Positions 31,284 through 43,764 of a stretch of DNA of 64,000 nucleotides are shown here, in pieces. The number at the start of each line of letters is the position of its first letter. Position 1 is the stretch's first letter. The notes beneath the pieces were generated by a model. The model had not been told where the DNA came from. It worked only from the letters and a program-made list of their open reading frames with translations, and made no database searches. The translations under genes and the position numbers were made by a program. The stretch comes from Simmondsia chinensis (taxonomy: Eukaryota; Streptophyta; Magnoliopsida; Caryophyllales; Simmondsiaceae), in the NCBI GenBank assembly GCA_018398585.1, contig JAGTTD010000001.1, forward strand, positions 17,191,750 to 17,255,749, read 5' to 3'.

Positions 31284-33493
31284 ATGACAAGTGGAGTCAC
31301 AACATGATCAGGTGCTGCGAAAACCGTTGTGCAACCAACTTATGAAGAGATTGCTGGTGGAAGTGCTGCAATTGATCCTAACCTTGTGACTCAAGAGCAA
31401 CTGAACAAAAATTTGGATGCAATGATCACTCGGCTGGAGCAATCTCAGCTAGCTATGGAGGAACGATTGCACAAAAGGTTGCAAAAGCAGGATCAGAAGT
31501 TTAATGAACGTTTTGGCTTGCAAACTCAGAGTTTTAAGGAGGAAATGGCTGATCAATTAAATCAGCAGAAGCAACAGATTGAGGAGGCAGTGGCTGAGCG
31601 AATGAATGGACAAGCAAAAGAGATTGATGAAAAGATTGATGCTCATTTGAATCAACACTTGCAGAGGTTTGAAGTGAGATTTGCTGAAATTAGCAAACAA
31701 GCGATTGATGCTCGAGTGACTAACCAATTGCAAGGAATTGAGGATAGAGTGGACAATTTTCTTGCTTTGTTGCAAAATCAGGTACAAAAACAGAATGCAA
31801 GTGCAAATGTTGGGGGTTTGTTGCCTGCAAGTCAGTTAATGAGGGCCTCTGATTTGCTTCAAACACAAGTACCAAATGCTGGTGTTCATCCGCAAGATGT
31901 ACCTCAGGTTGCTAATGTAAATGCTGGACCTCAAATTCATCTTCAATCAGATGATGACAGACCCCGAAATCAGGTTCCAGATGCTGCAATATCTAGCAGT
32001 CCGCAAGAACAAGCAATTGGTCTAGAGCAAATTCGATTTGTGAGCATGAAATTTGGACAGAAAGATCATCCTCCTGATGTTTCAAATCGTCCACCAGGTT
32101 CTGCAGCTCCATCAGAACAAATCATGAAAATTTAGGGCACTTTGATCCATCACATGAGCCAACACACACGCGACCCGTTTGTTTGAATGCTGGGCACTTT
32201 GTTCATCCACTAGAAATGATGCAGCAGTATACTCATGGACATAATGCCTCTGATTTTGGTCTTGACCGCAGCAATGAAGTCACTTGTGGTAATAGAAGCA
32301 ATGGCTTTAGACAACCGAGAGTTCAACTTGAAAATTTTGATGGGAAGCAGCCACACTCTTGGTTAAGAAGATGTGAATGTTACTTCCACTTTTATTCCGT
32401 TCCTAATGAACAAAAGGTGGAATTAGCTGCGACTTACCTTTAAGGAGATCATGAAGTTTGGCTCTATAGTCTATTGAAGAGCAATTCCACACTTACTTGG
32501 GCTGAGTTTATGGTTGAGTTTTGTGAACGCTATGGTGATGATGACTTGAGTGATATAATTGATAACTTCAACAAGCTGACTCAAGTTACAACCGTAAAGG
32601 AGTACATGACAAGGTTTGAGAATCTCAGAGCAAGTATGATAACTGTCACTCTTCAAGCTCCGGAGTCCTTTTATGTCTTGAGCTTTATCAGTGGATTAAA
32701 GCCTAAAATCAAGCATTTGGTGAAGGCAATTGGTCCTACTTCTTTATCACAAGCGTATGCAAAGGCGAGGCTGTTTGAGGCTACATTTCTATCAACCAAT
32801 GAGGGGCCCAAACATCGAGGAGAAAGCTTGCAACAACAGCACAAAGGAGGAGATGAAACCAAAGTGAACCGTCCCTTCGATAGGAATGCTTTTGAGAAGA
32901 GGCCTCAAAGGCTCTGTCTTAAGTGTCGTCAACCTTATGAAATAGGCCATAAATGTAATCCTAAATTTGTCATGGCGGTTAGAGGAGTTGACATTGAAGG
33001 GCAGTCCGATGGTGATTGGACTGATGTTGAGTATGAGGATTCTGACCAAGAAATTTTCATTGAGGATGAAATAGAGATTTCCTTGACAGCTTTGACAGGG
33101 CAAGGAATGCATAAGACGATCAGGATCAAAGGAAAAGCAGGCACGAGATCGGTTGTCATCTTGATAAACATTGGGAGCACTCATAGTTTTATTAATCCAA
33201 AATTAGTGAAGAAAGTGGGACATGAGGTGATAAAGACTAATCCCTTGGCAGTGACCGTGGCGCATGGAAACTCTATCCTCACTCAGGACAAATGCCGAGC
33301 CTTTCTATGGTCTATGCATGAGCATCAGTTCACGCACGATTTTAGGGTCCTTCCCTTCGGTGGTTGTGATATGGTGCTTGGAGTTGATTGGATGCGTGCT
33401 TTTAACCCGGTGTCTTTCGATTATGTTAAACATGTTGTGTCATTTGAATGTCACGGATCTAGAGTTACATTACAAGGCATGGACGATCACTAA
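31284..33493 (+). pseudogene. E10 gag-protease polyprotein (near-intact, broken)
   Basis: ATG at 31284 opens the frame; a TGA follows at 31305. A Glu/Gln-rich coiled-coil region (MEERLHKRLQKQDQKF, QLNQQKQQIEEAV; about 31440-31800) and a Pro-rich spacer end at TAG 32133. After a frameshift the capsid region follows: VQLENFDGKQPHSWLRRCE, a stop near 32441, FCERYGDDDLSDIIDNFNK, MTRFENLRASM, SFISGLKPKIKHLVKAI. The zinc knuckle is LCLKCRQPYEIGHKCNPK (about 32911-32965). The protease word reads VVILINIGSTHSFINP: the catalytic Asp is Asn, so the protease is dead. It ends at 33491 after LGVDWMRAFNPVSFDY. A Gag of this kind could still be supplied in trans. Confidence 0.88.
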
Positions 33494-33535
33494 TTTCCAT
33501 TCTTGAGAATAAGAATGTTCTCAAGGGGAAGGGAA

Positions 33536-33982
33536 TGTTATGACCCGAGCTTGGTAAGTATGAAGGGGGGAATCTGGTTGTTGTTAGAAGTTGCTGCAGG
33601 TGGTCCGTGAGCTGCTGCTGTGCTGAGTGTTGCTGTTAGTTGCTGTTTTGGCTTCAATAATTGGGTTTAAATGTTAGTTAGGTAGTTTCAAGATATTTTC
33701 TAGGCATTTCTTGTAATAAGATGGTTAGTAGTGTGTCTTGATTCAATGTATTGCTTGCTTAATTGCCTATAAGTAGTTGATGAGTGTATTGTTTAGATCA
33801 TCCAATGAAATTGACAACAAATATCTCTTTGAGATTAAACTTCTCTCTCTCATCTAACTCTCTCTATTTCTCATCCCTAATTCTCTAATTTCTCATCCCA
33901 ATTCCCTTTTTTCTCATCTCATACTCTCAATCTATCTCAATTTTACTTCGCTTATGTTTGGGAATCTATCCCGAGCATAACA
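33536..33982 (+). repeat. E10 3' LTR
   Basis: 447 bp, TGTTATGACCC to CGAGCATAACA, after polypurine tract AAGGGGAAGGGAA. It carries CTAGGCATTT, absent from the 5' LTR. Confidence 0.93.
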
Positions 33983-36689
33983 CTATCCCGTAGGGATCTA
34001 TCAACTCATTGAGAATAAATTTTAATTAATATTAATCTGTTACTACCTAATTCTTGTGCTCACGAACTTTGAACTACTAGGAACCTTCTAAGTCAAATAG
34101 TCTACTTAATAACTTCAAAGTTGCCAAGTGCCTGACTTCCATAGTGAAGTAAGCAATATAAGACTGCTTCACTCTTCACCATCTAATGACTCTCACTACA
34201 AGGATAAACACGGATTTCTAACGTCAAATGTCTAAACCCGTTTTTAAAACAAACAGCCCATGATAAACTTAGCACCCTTTCTTTGATTCTGGCTAATGCT
34301 TGATCCTCAGAACATAGTTGGCTCATCTTAGGTCTTTCATATTTTATTGACTGGACAATTAAACCTTAACTTCCATTATCAATTCTACGCCATTCTCAAT
34401 GGCTAGAATGTTACCTGTATACAACACTTAAAAAGTCTCTAATTTTTTTGTTATGTCACTCATATACTAATGATTCACAAACCATTGATTCAAACCCTCG
34501 AACTCAATAACTGTCATCAAATCTACTTTTTAATAAACAGGATGCTTATCTTAAGTCTACAAATAGACTTTCTCAGTCTGCATAATGTACGCTCCTAACA
34601 TTTGGCAGCAAACTTGTCTGGTTATATCATATACATAGACTTTTCAAGATAACCATTCATAGAACATCATCTTGATTTCCATTTCCTGTATCTCATCTTA
34701 TGCAATACAATGGATGAGAGTATCCTTATGGACTTAAGCATGACATCTGGCTAGAAGGTTTCATCAAATACGATTCCTTCCAATAGGGTACAACCCACTA
34801 CCATTAATCTAGCCTTGAAGGTCTTTACCTTATCGTTCACTCAACTCTTTATACTTATAGATCCATTCAGATCCAATCTAATGGATTTAATGTCTTTCGA
34901 CACCTCTACAAGTTCCCAAGCTTAGTTAAAATAAAATTACTATAACTTAACTTTTATTACCCTGACCCATTGGTCTGTATCTTTATACTTAAATGTTTCT
35001 TCACAGTCTAAAGGATCAGATTCACCATCATGCTTAACCGTGAAAACTAAAGACATGAATCTGTCATGTGGCCTCCCGCTACACTAAAGCTCATATGTAC
35101 TTAATGTGACAATAACCTGGTTGAAGTTAAATCTAATACATCATCAAAACTATAAGTTGTATCAAGCTGTTGAGAAACAGTATCTCATATTGTCAGTTTA
35201 TCTAGGACAAGCTATTTATTATACTTTTAGAACACTTTCTAAAACATCTTACATAACAAACCGTTTCATATGTAGATGTGACTCATTATATGAATCTTAA
35301 CTTAATCAATAACACATTATTGATATTTCTACAACAATTTGCAGTAAGGAAATTCGCTTGAAATCACCACTTTGATCTAATCAAAGTGACTTGATTTTAC
35401 CTAACTGATCCCAACTTTCGTCTTTAATTCTTTGAACTTTTCAAAGGATTCAAGACTTCAATCTTCACAAGTATATCCATGTATCAACAAATTGAGTAGT
35501 CATTCATGAACACTTTATGAAATACTATTTGCTTTTGCTCACTTGAACTTTTCGCAGTCCGTAAATATTTTATGAACAAGTTGTAGCGGTTAAGTGGCTC
35601 TTTTGCCTTTACTCTTAAAGGCTTCTTCAGTCACTATTAATTCAAATACAATTCCCATACTGGTTATAAGTTTAGTACTTAATGATCGCATAAGACATAT
35701 CAAACAAGTTTTTGAATCATGCTAGATTAATGTGACCTGAGATTATGTACCACTTAAAAACTATATGGCTTCCAAAAATTCTTCTTTTATGGTTACATAA
35801 CCTAGCTAGTATTAGAATAATAAATTACCATTAAAAGTAGTTCTGATTAAAATAAGTCAGCCATCTACCGATGTACCCTTAGAATAAACATTTTATTTAT
35901 ATAACTACATAGTCAAATTCAAAACTACATTCCCCAACTTAAGCTACTATCTCTTGATGCCCCTACTGAAAGCCCATTCACCAGAACACCAGTGAACTGC
36001 CTACTAGTCACAACTAGAGAAAACAGGATATCAAATACTCTGCCATGTTGGCTTCGGTCTTGAAAACAATAGTATCTAAGTGCCTAGGAAATTCCTTTTA
36101 AATTCCAGTGCTATTATGAAAGGGACAAAATTATTTTCACTCATGTTTTATTTTTCCCTCTTGAGGTTCCTGATCCATGAGAAAGATGTTTACACTAAGT
36201 GGACTCTTCCCTCAATTCTCATGTCATCTTCTCTTTCAAACTGTACTTTCATCAGTTTAGATAATGAGCAATCTCTATTACTCAATATATCCAACGCAAA
36301 CTGATTGAAAGACCTTGATAAACAAGTAAGGATCATATCCTTTTGAGATTAGCTATCAATATTTGCATTAAGAATTCCGGTTCAATTAAATATGTCATCA
36401 TCACTTGACATGCTTTTGAATTGAACTTTTCTAACACAATCTAGTGTCTATCGTCTTTATTATTAACTGTTCTCATGTTACCAATCACTCAAACACTTCT
36501 TTCAAGTATCTTATCATCATTACTATAGTTGGATCTTCAAGTACCTAATACTAGAAAACATTTTATATCTAATATCTGAATCTTGCACCCAACTAACTAA
36601 TTAGGCCGAATTGAGATATCAGAAGGTGAAAACATTTCCCAATAAATATGTTTTATTGTAAACCGTTTGCTAAACATATTTAAGACACT
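33983..36689 (-). pseudogene. E9 pol and gag remains
   Basis: The minus strand between about 34930 and 34500 gives copia reverse transcriptase words in order: [54 protein letters not shown]. The rest (integrase, protease, gag) is too decayed to delimit and appears only as short ORFs. The active-site YVDD word was not found. This is among the oldest coding DNA in the window. Confidence 0.6.
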
Positions 36690-37450
36690 ACTTTTTCCTC
36701 ATCCTCGAGGTCATATAACAAAGCTCCCTAGGGAGGCTAATGTATACCCTAGTGAAGTGCACGCCAGTACCTCGACATCCATACAAGTGCTCAAGGTACT
36801 CCACATCGGCGTGGCTGTACTCATTTTTCTTGCACTTTAGTCTATTCCTGAGGAGACTAACCTTGTATTCCACAAATGAATGCTCTCCTTGGAGAGTCGT
36901 GCCCACCTACTATACTGCTAGACCGATAACGGAGGCTAAAAGCATTCTCTTAGAAGCTCGCTCCCACTTTATATTTTAAGTCTAGTGAACGTTTTAATAA
37001 TTTTAGTAAACAAACAAAGCATGGAATCCACCTGACCTATCTCTATGTGTGTCCAATGATGAGCTAACCAATCTACCCATCACTATAGGAGAGGGGTGGA
37101 ACAAGTAATTAGTCAAATGAGAACATTTATTAATTAAGATGTTTCCTAAATATAATCAACTCAGCAATTTCTTCCTTTGTCTCTAAGATAGTATCACAAT
37201 ACTCGATCGGACACTATTGTACTATCATAGTCAAATGCTACCATTACATAGACATTAGTACAAGTAAAAAAGATACTCCACGATTAAGCAGTCATATTTC
37301 TCTTCCTGTACCTCCATCTATCCTTAAGAAGTGTAGCCATGTATTTCGCGAACAAATGCCCTCCTTAGAGAGTACCGCCTATCCACTATACTATCAGATT
37401 GGCAATGGAGAGCACGATGAATTAGCTCCTGATCCTCACTTCGCTTGAAC
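36690..37450 (-). other. E9 structured leader, duplicated
   Basis: Two diverged copies (36690-36960 and 37020-37450, minus strand) of the E7 leader domain. Each has the GGTCTAGCAGTATAGTAG-like word (36907-36924; about 37385-37400) followed by a hairpin: CTCTCC/GGAGAG at 36883-36896, and CTCTCT/GGAGGG at 37359-37372, paired through G-T on the RNA strand only. The first copy also has CTCC/GGAG at 36724-36735. Confidence 0.62.
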
Positions 37451-38404
37451 TTTACAATGGTGGATCTCTCTTTTTAAATTTGATTATCTTATAATCAATA
37501 TTAGAATCACATTCTAAATTTTTATTTAACTAGTAAATAAAATCCCAAAATTCAATTAGGTTGTTTTAATTGCCAAACCTATGTAATCTAATCTCATTTT
37601 ATACATTATGCAAATTTTCTTTCAAATAATTCAACAATTGAATTATCTAATCATATTAGATATATTTTAAATAATTCTCACACTCAATGACATCAAATAA
37701 TTCACTAAGTTACATATTTGCATGTCCTTCTAACTTTATTCACATGTGAACGAATTTTAACAATGCCGTGTTATCAAATAATTTGAATAAATAACACTTA
37801 AGGGCATAAATGTTGGAACAATTAATAAATTTTCTAAAAACTTTTAGAAAAGATTATCACATAATCTTAATTAGTATCTCATCCTAATTAATTATTTAAT
37901 TACTTAAATTATTTAAATAATAAAAATTAAAAATTATTTATAACGGGGCATGCCCTACATATTTTTAAAACTATTTGTTGAATAAATAAACAAAGAAATT
38001 AAATCTGGTCATAACCTCATCAAAAAACCAAACATGTAATCCTATTAGATATTCTTTGTTTTGGATTATCATAAAATATTCAACAATTGAATATTTCTCA
38101 CTTTGGCTCAAAATCTTATCTCATTGCATCTAATAATCAAAATCGTTCAACTATTTTAATATCTAATCTCATTAGATTCGATATAAAATTATGCTTCTTG
38201 ATTAAATCATGACTCAAATAAAATTTTAAACAATTTAAGACTTTGATGAACATTCAAACTTGTTATTAAACTCTTTAACATCTATTTTTAGGATTTTTCC
38301 TTTTCCTTGACTAAAATTTCCAATTTCCTACTTTTGTAATTCTATATACTCTTTTTTTATGAAACCTAATATTTTTAATCTCAATTATGAATGTATTCAA
38401 AGTT

Positions 38405-38419
38405 GGTTTTGATACCAAT
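38405..38419 (-). other. E9 primer-binding site
   Basis: The complement reads ATTGGTATCAAAACC, adjoining the 5' LTR at 38420. Confidence 0.85.
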
Positions 38420-40346
38420 TGTTGAGAACATAATTCAAAAAAAATTTCCGAATTCACTAGAGCGGGTGTAGCAAAAAACCAAATTAAGATTCCTAGTTTT
38501 AAATCTAAAGCCTTAACGTAATTAAAATGTTTAACTGGATCTATATCTTACCATAATGGGTTCACAATATGACTAATGAAAAACATTGAATTGAACATAT
38601 ATAAACATGTATAGTATATATAATAAACGAAATAAAAAAAATAAATTAAATATCAAATACTTAATTTAGACATACCTGAAGCATGAATCTCAACTCTAAC
38701 TTGAAGATCCGAAATTGGAAGAAAGTTTCTTGACACCTCAAGGTCTTCTTCATAATGACCTCTTTTAGCATCAAAGTGTGGACTCCCAATCTATTTAATT
38801 TTGAAAAAAAATTGGAATAAAATTTTTCCTTAAATCTTTCCAAAAAACAATTTTTCAGAAAAATGATGCGAAACAATAATTTAGAAAACCCCAAAAGAAT
38901 TTTAGATTTTTTTTCATGGCAGAAAACTAGGTTCCAAAACCCTGGAGCATTAATCTTGAATCCCATGCCCAACGGCCCCCTTTTATAAAAAATTTGCATT
39001 GGCTGATGTTAGTCACACAAATGCAAGGCGCGTGACCCTTTTTTATTGGATAAGCACCACATGATGCTTAATGATTGGACCGCATCACCAGGCGCGGATT
39101 GGTCTTCTCTATTCATGGCACGACACATGTCGTGCCGTGATTGGTGTTTGTGTGTATGAGGGCATCTTTGACCCACTTTTCATGAATTTTCCTTTTTTTT
39201 TTAATTTAAATTTCAACATGTATAAATCTACCTTATGAATTTTATTTGTTAAAATTAATTTATTCATCTTATGAATAAGTAACCATCTCATGAATTATGT
39301 TTACCAAAAATTAATTTATTCATCTTATGAATAAATAATTCATCCCATGAATTTAATTTAAGTATTTTCAAATGATGCTTAAGTTGAGGCTTGCGAAGGG
39401 ACCTCAGGGACAATCTAGCTCTAGCTCCAAACGGGTCAAATCCAATTATTATCCCATGATAACAATTGATTGCCATTTAGTAAGTCTTAATACAGAAGAA
39501 TTGCACAGCTAACTTCTATTACCACAATTCACCCCCTCTATTCGGTATCCGTGAGCAAAAGTAACTTTAACTACTATCGTTACTTTTCTCACATCTCTCG
39601 CTGTAGTTCCCGACTCGTCCTTCTCAAACAATTCAATATTAAAATAATAATTTCCGTATTAACTCAAAATGTCAAACATGTAGAACACTTTTGCCAAATA
39701 TTCTGGAATATATTCATATACTTGCGAATCAACTGAGGGAATATCTTTATATCCTTGGAGACTATAGATTCTATGTAAAACCACTGTTCCCACTACATTT
39801 CATGCCGTTACCTAACGCACGTAAGATTCAAGTCAATATACTTTGACTAATCCTTTTGGCACATCAAAGCAAAACATTCCATGTACGAGTTTAGACTACG
39901 AATTTAGAGTTATTGTCTTATAGAATTAATTTTTTCTAATCGTAGTTTAGAAACAAATAGTTCAGGTTGTCTTGCTAAGTGTTCCAATCTTATAGACAAC
40001 ACCAACATAATACTTTTGGATTCCTATCCTCAGGACCAAGACAAGCCATCTAAAGTATTATATTGTAGTTTTATGAAACAAGTTGCCCAAACACAACTAT
40101 GAACATATATTTTTACAACATATCACTTACTTGATTTAAGTCTATCCGTGGCTGAATATCATTGGCCATTTAAACCAAACCTGACATGTTATCTTGGACT
40201 ACGTCCATCTCATGGAATGTTTTAAAAAACAATCACATGCATGTTTGACTCGTAAAATATAATAAGACAATAAATAAATAGAATAATTTTGTTTATTTAA
40301 TATTTAAAACTAACTAATTGGATCTTTCTAGAAACCAATTCCAACA
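38420..40346 (-). repeat. E9 5' LTR
   Basis: 1927 bp, TGTTGAGAAC to ATTCCAACA. It aligns with 28479-30492 with many differences, so the insertion is old. Minus-strand TATA-like TTTTTTATAAAAGGGG near 38978-38993. Confidence 0.88.
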
Positions 40347-40351
40347 CCTGA

Positions 40352-41589
40352 GGGCTCAAGACTACCTACCAATGCTGAGAATTAATGTCTACTGAAACAT
40401 CCTAATAAAGGTTCAGCTTCTTGAACTTGCGAGGACCAAGTTTTTTCTTCCTAAAAGGAGTCCACTAGACCTCACTACTGCTACAAGGAGCCAGAAGCTG
40501 CTTGAAGCTGTGCTAGTAAGACCACCCTGGAAAGAAAAGAACCTCCATAAGCATAAATACTTGCCATAATAGGTGGTAGCATCATCAGTAGGGACAAAGG
40601 GGCCTTTGTGACATAAACGAGCGAAATAGGCTTGAGTCCATAATTTTACAAGCCATTGGGGACCTGCTATATGGACAAATAGTTTTTGACCATGATGCGC
40701 CTAAGGAAACAATAAAAATGGGCCAAGAGTGGAGGTCCAAAGGCTAGGTTGATAGCCACCATCTTAATAGATTTTAGAATGGTGTTAGAAGAATGGGCAA
40801 GAAAAACTTGTTATGCCAGAACAAGTACAAAGAAAACTCTCCTTCCTTAAGCCACACCAAAAAGCATGAGCTCCTTTATAAAAGAAGTTTACAGAAGTCT
40901 CATAGCTCGTGGGAAAGGAGGTAGCAGAAAATGAAGAGGAGAAAGCCTCAGCCTCTTTCGAGATGCAAGAGTCTAAGGGGAGATCAAAGTCCCTCGGGAA
41001 AGACCTATTAAGGCAGCAATCTCCTCTAAGGTAATCCCAAAAAATTCCTCAAGGAAGACAAAAGCAATATAACATGTATTCTAATAGCATGTGAGGGTTG
41101 TTATAACGGGAAAATCATACATAAGTGACACTTTAGACAGTCTGATGACCTTGAATATTCAAAGATTCCTCCACTTTTGCTTGTGACGGAGCATCAACTG
41201 GTCAACGCAGTCGGAATATTTCCTTGTTACCCCTTAAATGTGACATATTCCTTACAGATGTGTCTTCCACCCTAATTTTTACCTGCAAAGAAAGAACAAA
41301 ATGAAGGGGATTACCAGGTATCAAAGAAAATTCCCTCGAGGTTGGGCACCTCCATTATGGGACTAAAGAATTGTCCAATAATGAACAATTCATACAAGAA
41401 TAAAGAACTCTCCTCAAAACCCCAAGAGGTATCCCCTTGAAAGGGGATGGAGTCTACTGAGACCTGGGGTCTATCTAAAGCAATGGAGTTATCTGACTGA
41501 ATCAAACGGGTCAAGAACTCTGTAAGGTAAACTGCCTCAGGGACAGGGATGGAAAAGCAGTGAGTCATCTGGGCGATTCCTATGGTCAA
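40352..41589 (-). pseudogene. E8 antisense extra ORF, N-terminal half (plant-mobile-domain type)
   Basis: The minus strand opens near 41589 (MTIGIAQMTHCFSIPVPEAV) and continues, through stops, with words resembling a plant mobile domain: FWDYLRGDCCLNRSFPRDFD, SFPTSYETSVNFFYKGAHAF, LGPFLLFP and HKGPFVPTDDATTYYGKYL near 41000-40550. E13 has the same order of motifs on the plus strand (53500-54010). It continues at 28473 beyond E9. The coding strand is opposite to E8's pol. Confidence 0.58.
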
Positions 41590-43208
41590 GAATCAAAGTT
41601 CTAAAAAAAGGTAAGTGCTTGAGGGAAGAACGAACAAGAAATTGAGAGGTTGAAAGCAAATTCAAGTGCTAAGGTTTGCAAGGACTTTGAGAGCAGTGCA
41701 TAAAGTGAGGAGCTTCACTACCTAAATGTTGGGATAATTATAGACACACGGGATTGAAGATAACTCAAGCATGAATAGTGCTACCTCAAGCTCCCTGTGG
41801 ACATTGAGGATCAAATCAGACGAATATTTTTACTTGTTGGAAATTGGACATTACCTATGGCGAAAGTGGTGGCATTTGCTTACACTAACTCGAGGGAGTT
41901 TGAGCAATGCCATTTGAGGATAAAAGGACATGTGCACATCACGTGGACCATTCTCGAGGCATAGTTGGTTTGGGAATAGAAACAACAGCATCTCGAGTGC
42001 AGCTATCTAATAATAGAAGGCCTTGTAATAACAACATCGCAAGATGACTAGAAAGGCTAACGAGGTAGCTGCAAGAATGGTGATTTCTAAGCTCATGACA
42101 GTTATTCGGAGGGCATATCATGGAACGTGGGCCTCAAGCTAGGAAGGAGTGGACGAATGTGGGAAGACCAGAAAAGTCTCGAGCATGTGTGTTAATGTAT
42201 GTTCAACACCAATTCAGTGCAATAAATGGCAATACGGTGTATGTGCGACACACATACCATATTCTTAAAGAACAATGGTTACAGGCTATAAATTGAGCGC
42301 ATCTTTCATCTTTTAAAGGGTCCAAACCTAATCGCAGAACTTCTTCTTGTTTTCTATAGAACATTTGTGCTTCATTTATTTTCTTTTTTCCAGGAGTAAC
42401 GTATAGCTTCTTGTTTTTCTTTTTTCAAGGCAATATAACTTTTGGGTTTGAGGTATGTAAATCTTAGATTAGATCCGTTCCCACAATCAATGAGTTAAGA
42501 TCAATGTCATTAATTTAAGGCTTTGACAGCCAAGCCCAAGCTTAATTATTTTGGTCTTAATGCTATTGTCTTTGCTTATTGAGTCAAGAAAATTTAGGTT
42601 CTATTTCATGGCTTTGATAGCTAACGCTTGACATTGATTGTGTTTGGGCTTAATCTAGTGACTTGAATAAGGTTCACTCCACCTTAACCTTGTCAAGCTT
42701 TAAGTCGTTTGAGGTGTCATAAGCCAAGAGTGCCATGCTAAAAAATATATAGTCTCAGGCTTGGGAGTGGATTTTTGAGTCCTTGAGCTTGTCTCCACAT
42801 CAGGTCCTAGCTCTTCAGTGCAATAAGTAAGGTGTCTGTAGGCTCCACTCCGTCACCCTAACTTCCACTTGAGCTGAGTCGATATCTCTTTTAATTTACA
42901 GCGAGTTATTTAACCCCAAAAAAACACTCTTATATAATTAGTCTCCTTAATTGGAGCAAGTGCACAATCCACATATTAATTGCAAACCAATGTCAGATTC
43001 ATGAAAAGATTCAACCCTCTTCAGAGGTGATTGATTAAGGTCAAGCATATGCAGTTAAATAATTAGACTTGCTCCTAAGACGAGGAGAGTCCTTTTTTGC
43101 ATGTTTGTTTGATTTTGTATTTACGGCAACCATGCACACATTAAAAACAAACAAATGAAGCAAACAACTAGGGTAATATTTTAGGTGCATCTAGCTCCTA
43201 TAGGGGCA
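41590..43208 (+). other. presumed E8 3' UTR/LTR, no gene
   Basis: No coding frame recognised. Contains GGCTATAAATTGAGCG (about 42283-42298), a plausible TATA box, then T-rich DNA, as in an LTR. A possible LTR start is TGTTGGGATAATTATAG near 41728. I could not find a second copy, so the boundaries are guesses. Confidence 0.4.
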
Positions 43209-43650
43209 CTAGGCCAGCATACTAGGAGTATCTTCATTATTGATTCTTAAAGGCACTTTAGATGACTTATTAGGAGCAACTAAATCATGATAGTTGTATA
43301 AATATTTAAATGTTGGTTGGTCGGTTAATCGCTCGATAATATCAAGCCGTTGAAAGCTATGCTTTTTGAAACCTATAATTTTCACATTAAACAAGAAAAA
43401 AGTTAAGGTTAACTACTAATACATTACCCATTGAGGACGTTTTGAATTGATGTCTCTGTCTCCGATGTTTGTCTTAGCGTTTGCGATGTGCTTGCCTGAT
43501 GCACAAAAATTTGTTAAAGCTTCGTAACATTTGCAGTAGTTTTTTCCCACACAAGCCTTAAGCATTACCTTGGCCCTTGCTTGAATGCCTTTCTCAAAAG
43601 CATAATTCTTAAACTATAGAGTTAGCGTGATACACTTTATTTGAGATTGA
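43209..43650 (-). other. unrecognised minus-strand coding-like segment
   Basis: 43394-43209 encodes 61 residues (LDIIERLTDQPTFKYLYNYH, then VPLRINNEDTPSMLA-stop). About 50 bp upstream, 43640-43440 reads GIQARAKVMLKACVGKNYCK and CYEALTNFCASGKHIANAK in one frame. The gap between them begins GTAATG and ends TTATAG, like a short intron, but the phases do not join cleanly. It may be a fragment of a captured host gene or an unfamiliar transposon protein. I do not recognise the family. Confidence 0.35.
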
Positions 43651-43764
43651 GGAGCCTTGACTCCTTCCTTCACCTCAGAGGAAGCCTATAGGACTTATAA
43701 TTTGGGGAATATGGAGATAGAAGGTCAAGTAATAGACCTATCGTAGTTGGATAAAAAAGGTGAT

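Larger units (their letters stand above)
30541..33982 (+). mobile_element. E10: gag-protease-only Ty3/gypsy element
   Basis: 3442 bp, both LTRs present, with a perfect target duplication CTATC (30536-30540 and 33983-33987) inside E9. It has a primer site and a polypurine tract. It encodes gag and protease only. The protease frame runs straight into the short stretch that normally follows the chromodomain, so reverse transcriptase, RNase H and integrase were removed by one clean deletion. The two LTRs differ by roughly 15-17 substitutions and one 10-bp indel (by eye), making this one of the younger insertions here. Confidence 0.93.
28479..40346 (-). mobile_element. E9: Ty1/copia element inserted in E8, itself carrying E10
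   Basis: LTRs at 28479-30492 (3') and 38420-40346 (5') on the minus strand, with a primer site next to the right LTR and an antisense polypurine tract next to the left one. The inside is heavily decayed: reverse transcriptase words near 34450-34960, a duplicated structured leader at 36690-37450 and an AT-rich leader to 38400. E10 is inserted at 30541-33982. LTR ends and leader are homologous to E7. Confidence 0.87.
26440..42900 (+). mobile_element. E8: 3' half of a Tat-type Ty3/gypsy element, split by E9
   Basis: The plus-strand end of integrase (26440-26640) is followed by a minus-strand extra ORF (26700-28473, continuing 40352-41589) and a presumed 3' UTR/LTR. An antisense ORF downstream of pol is a known feature of plant Tat-lineage elements. 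Copia E9 is inserted between CTTGA (28474-28478) and CCTGA (40347-40351), one mismatch apart, consistent with an old 5-bp target duplication. The right boundary is estimated, not seen. Confidence 0.65.

Noticed and set aside
31557..31787. Minus-strand ORF inside E10 gag
   Set aside because: It is a shadow of the coding frame on the other strand, caused by Gln/Glu-rich codons.
36740..36979. Plus-strand ORF in the E9 leader
   Set aside because: It lies antisense to a duplicated non-coding leader domain and has no protein similarity that I recognise.
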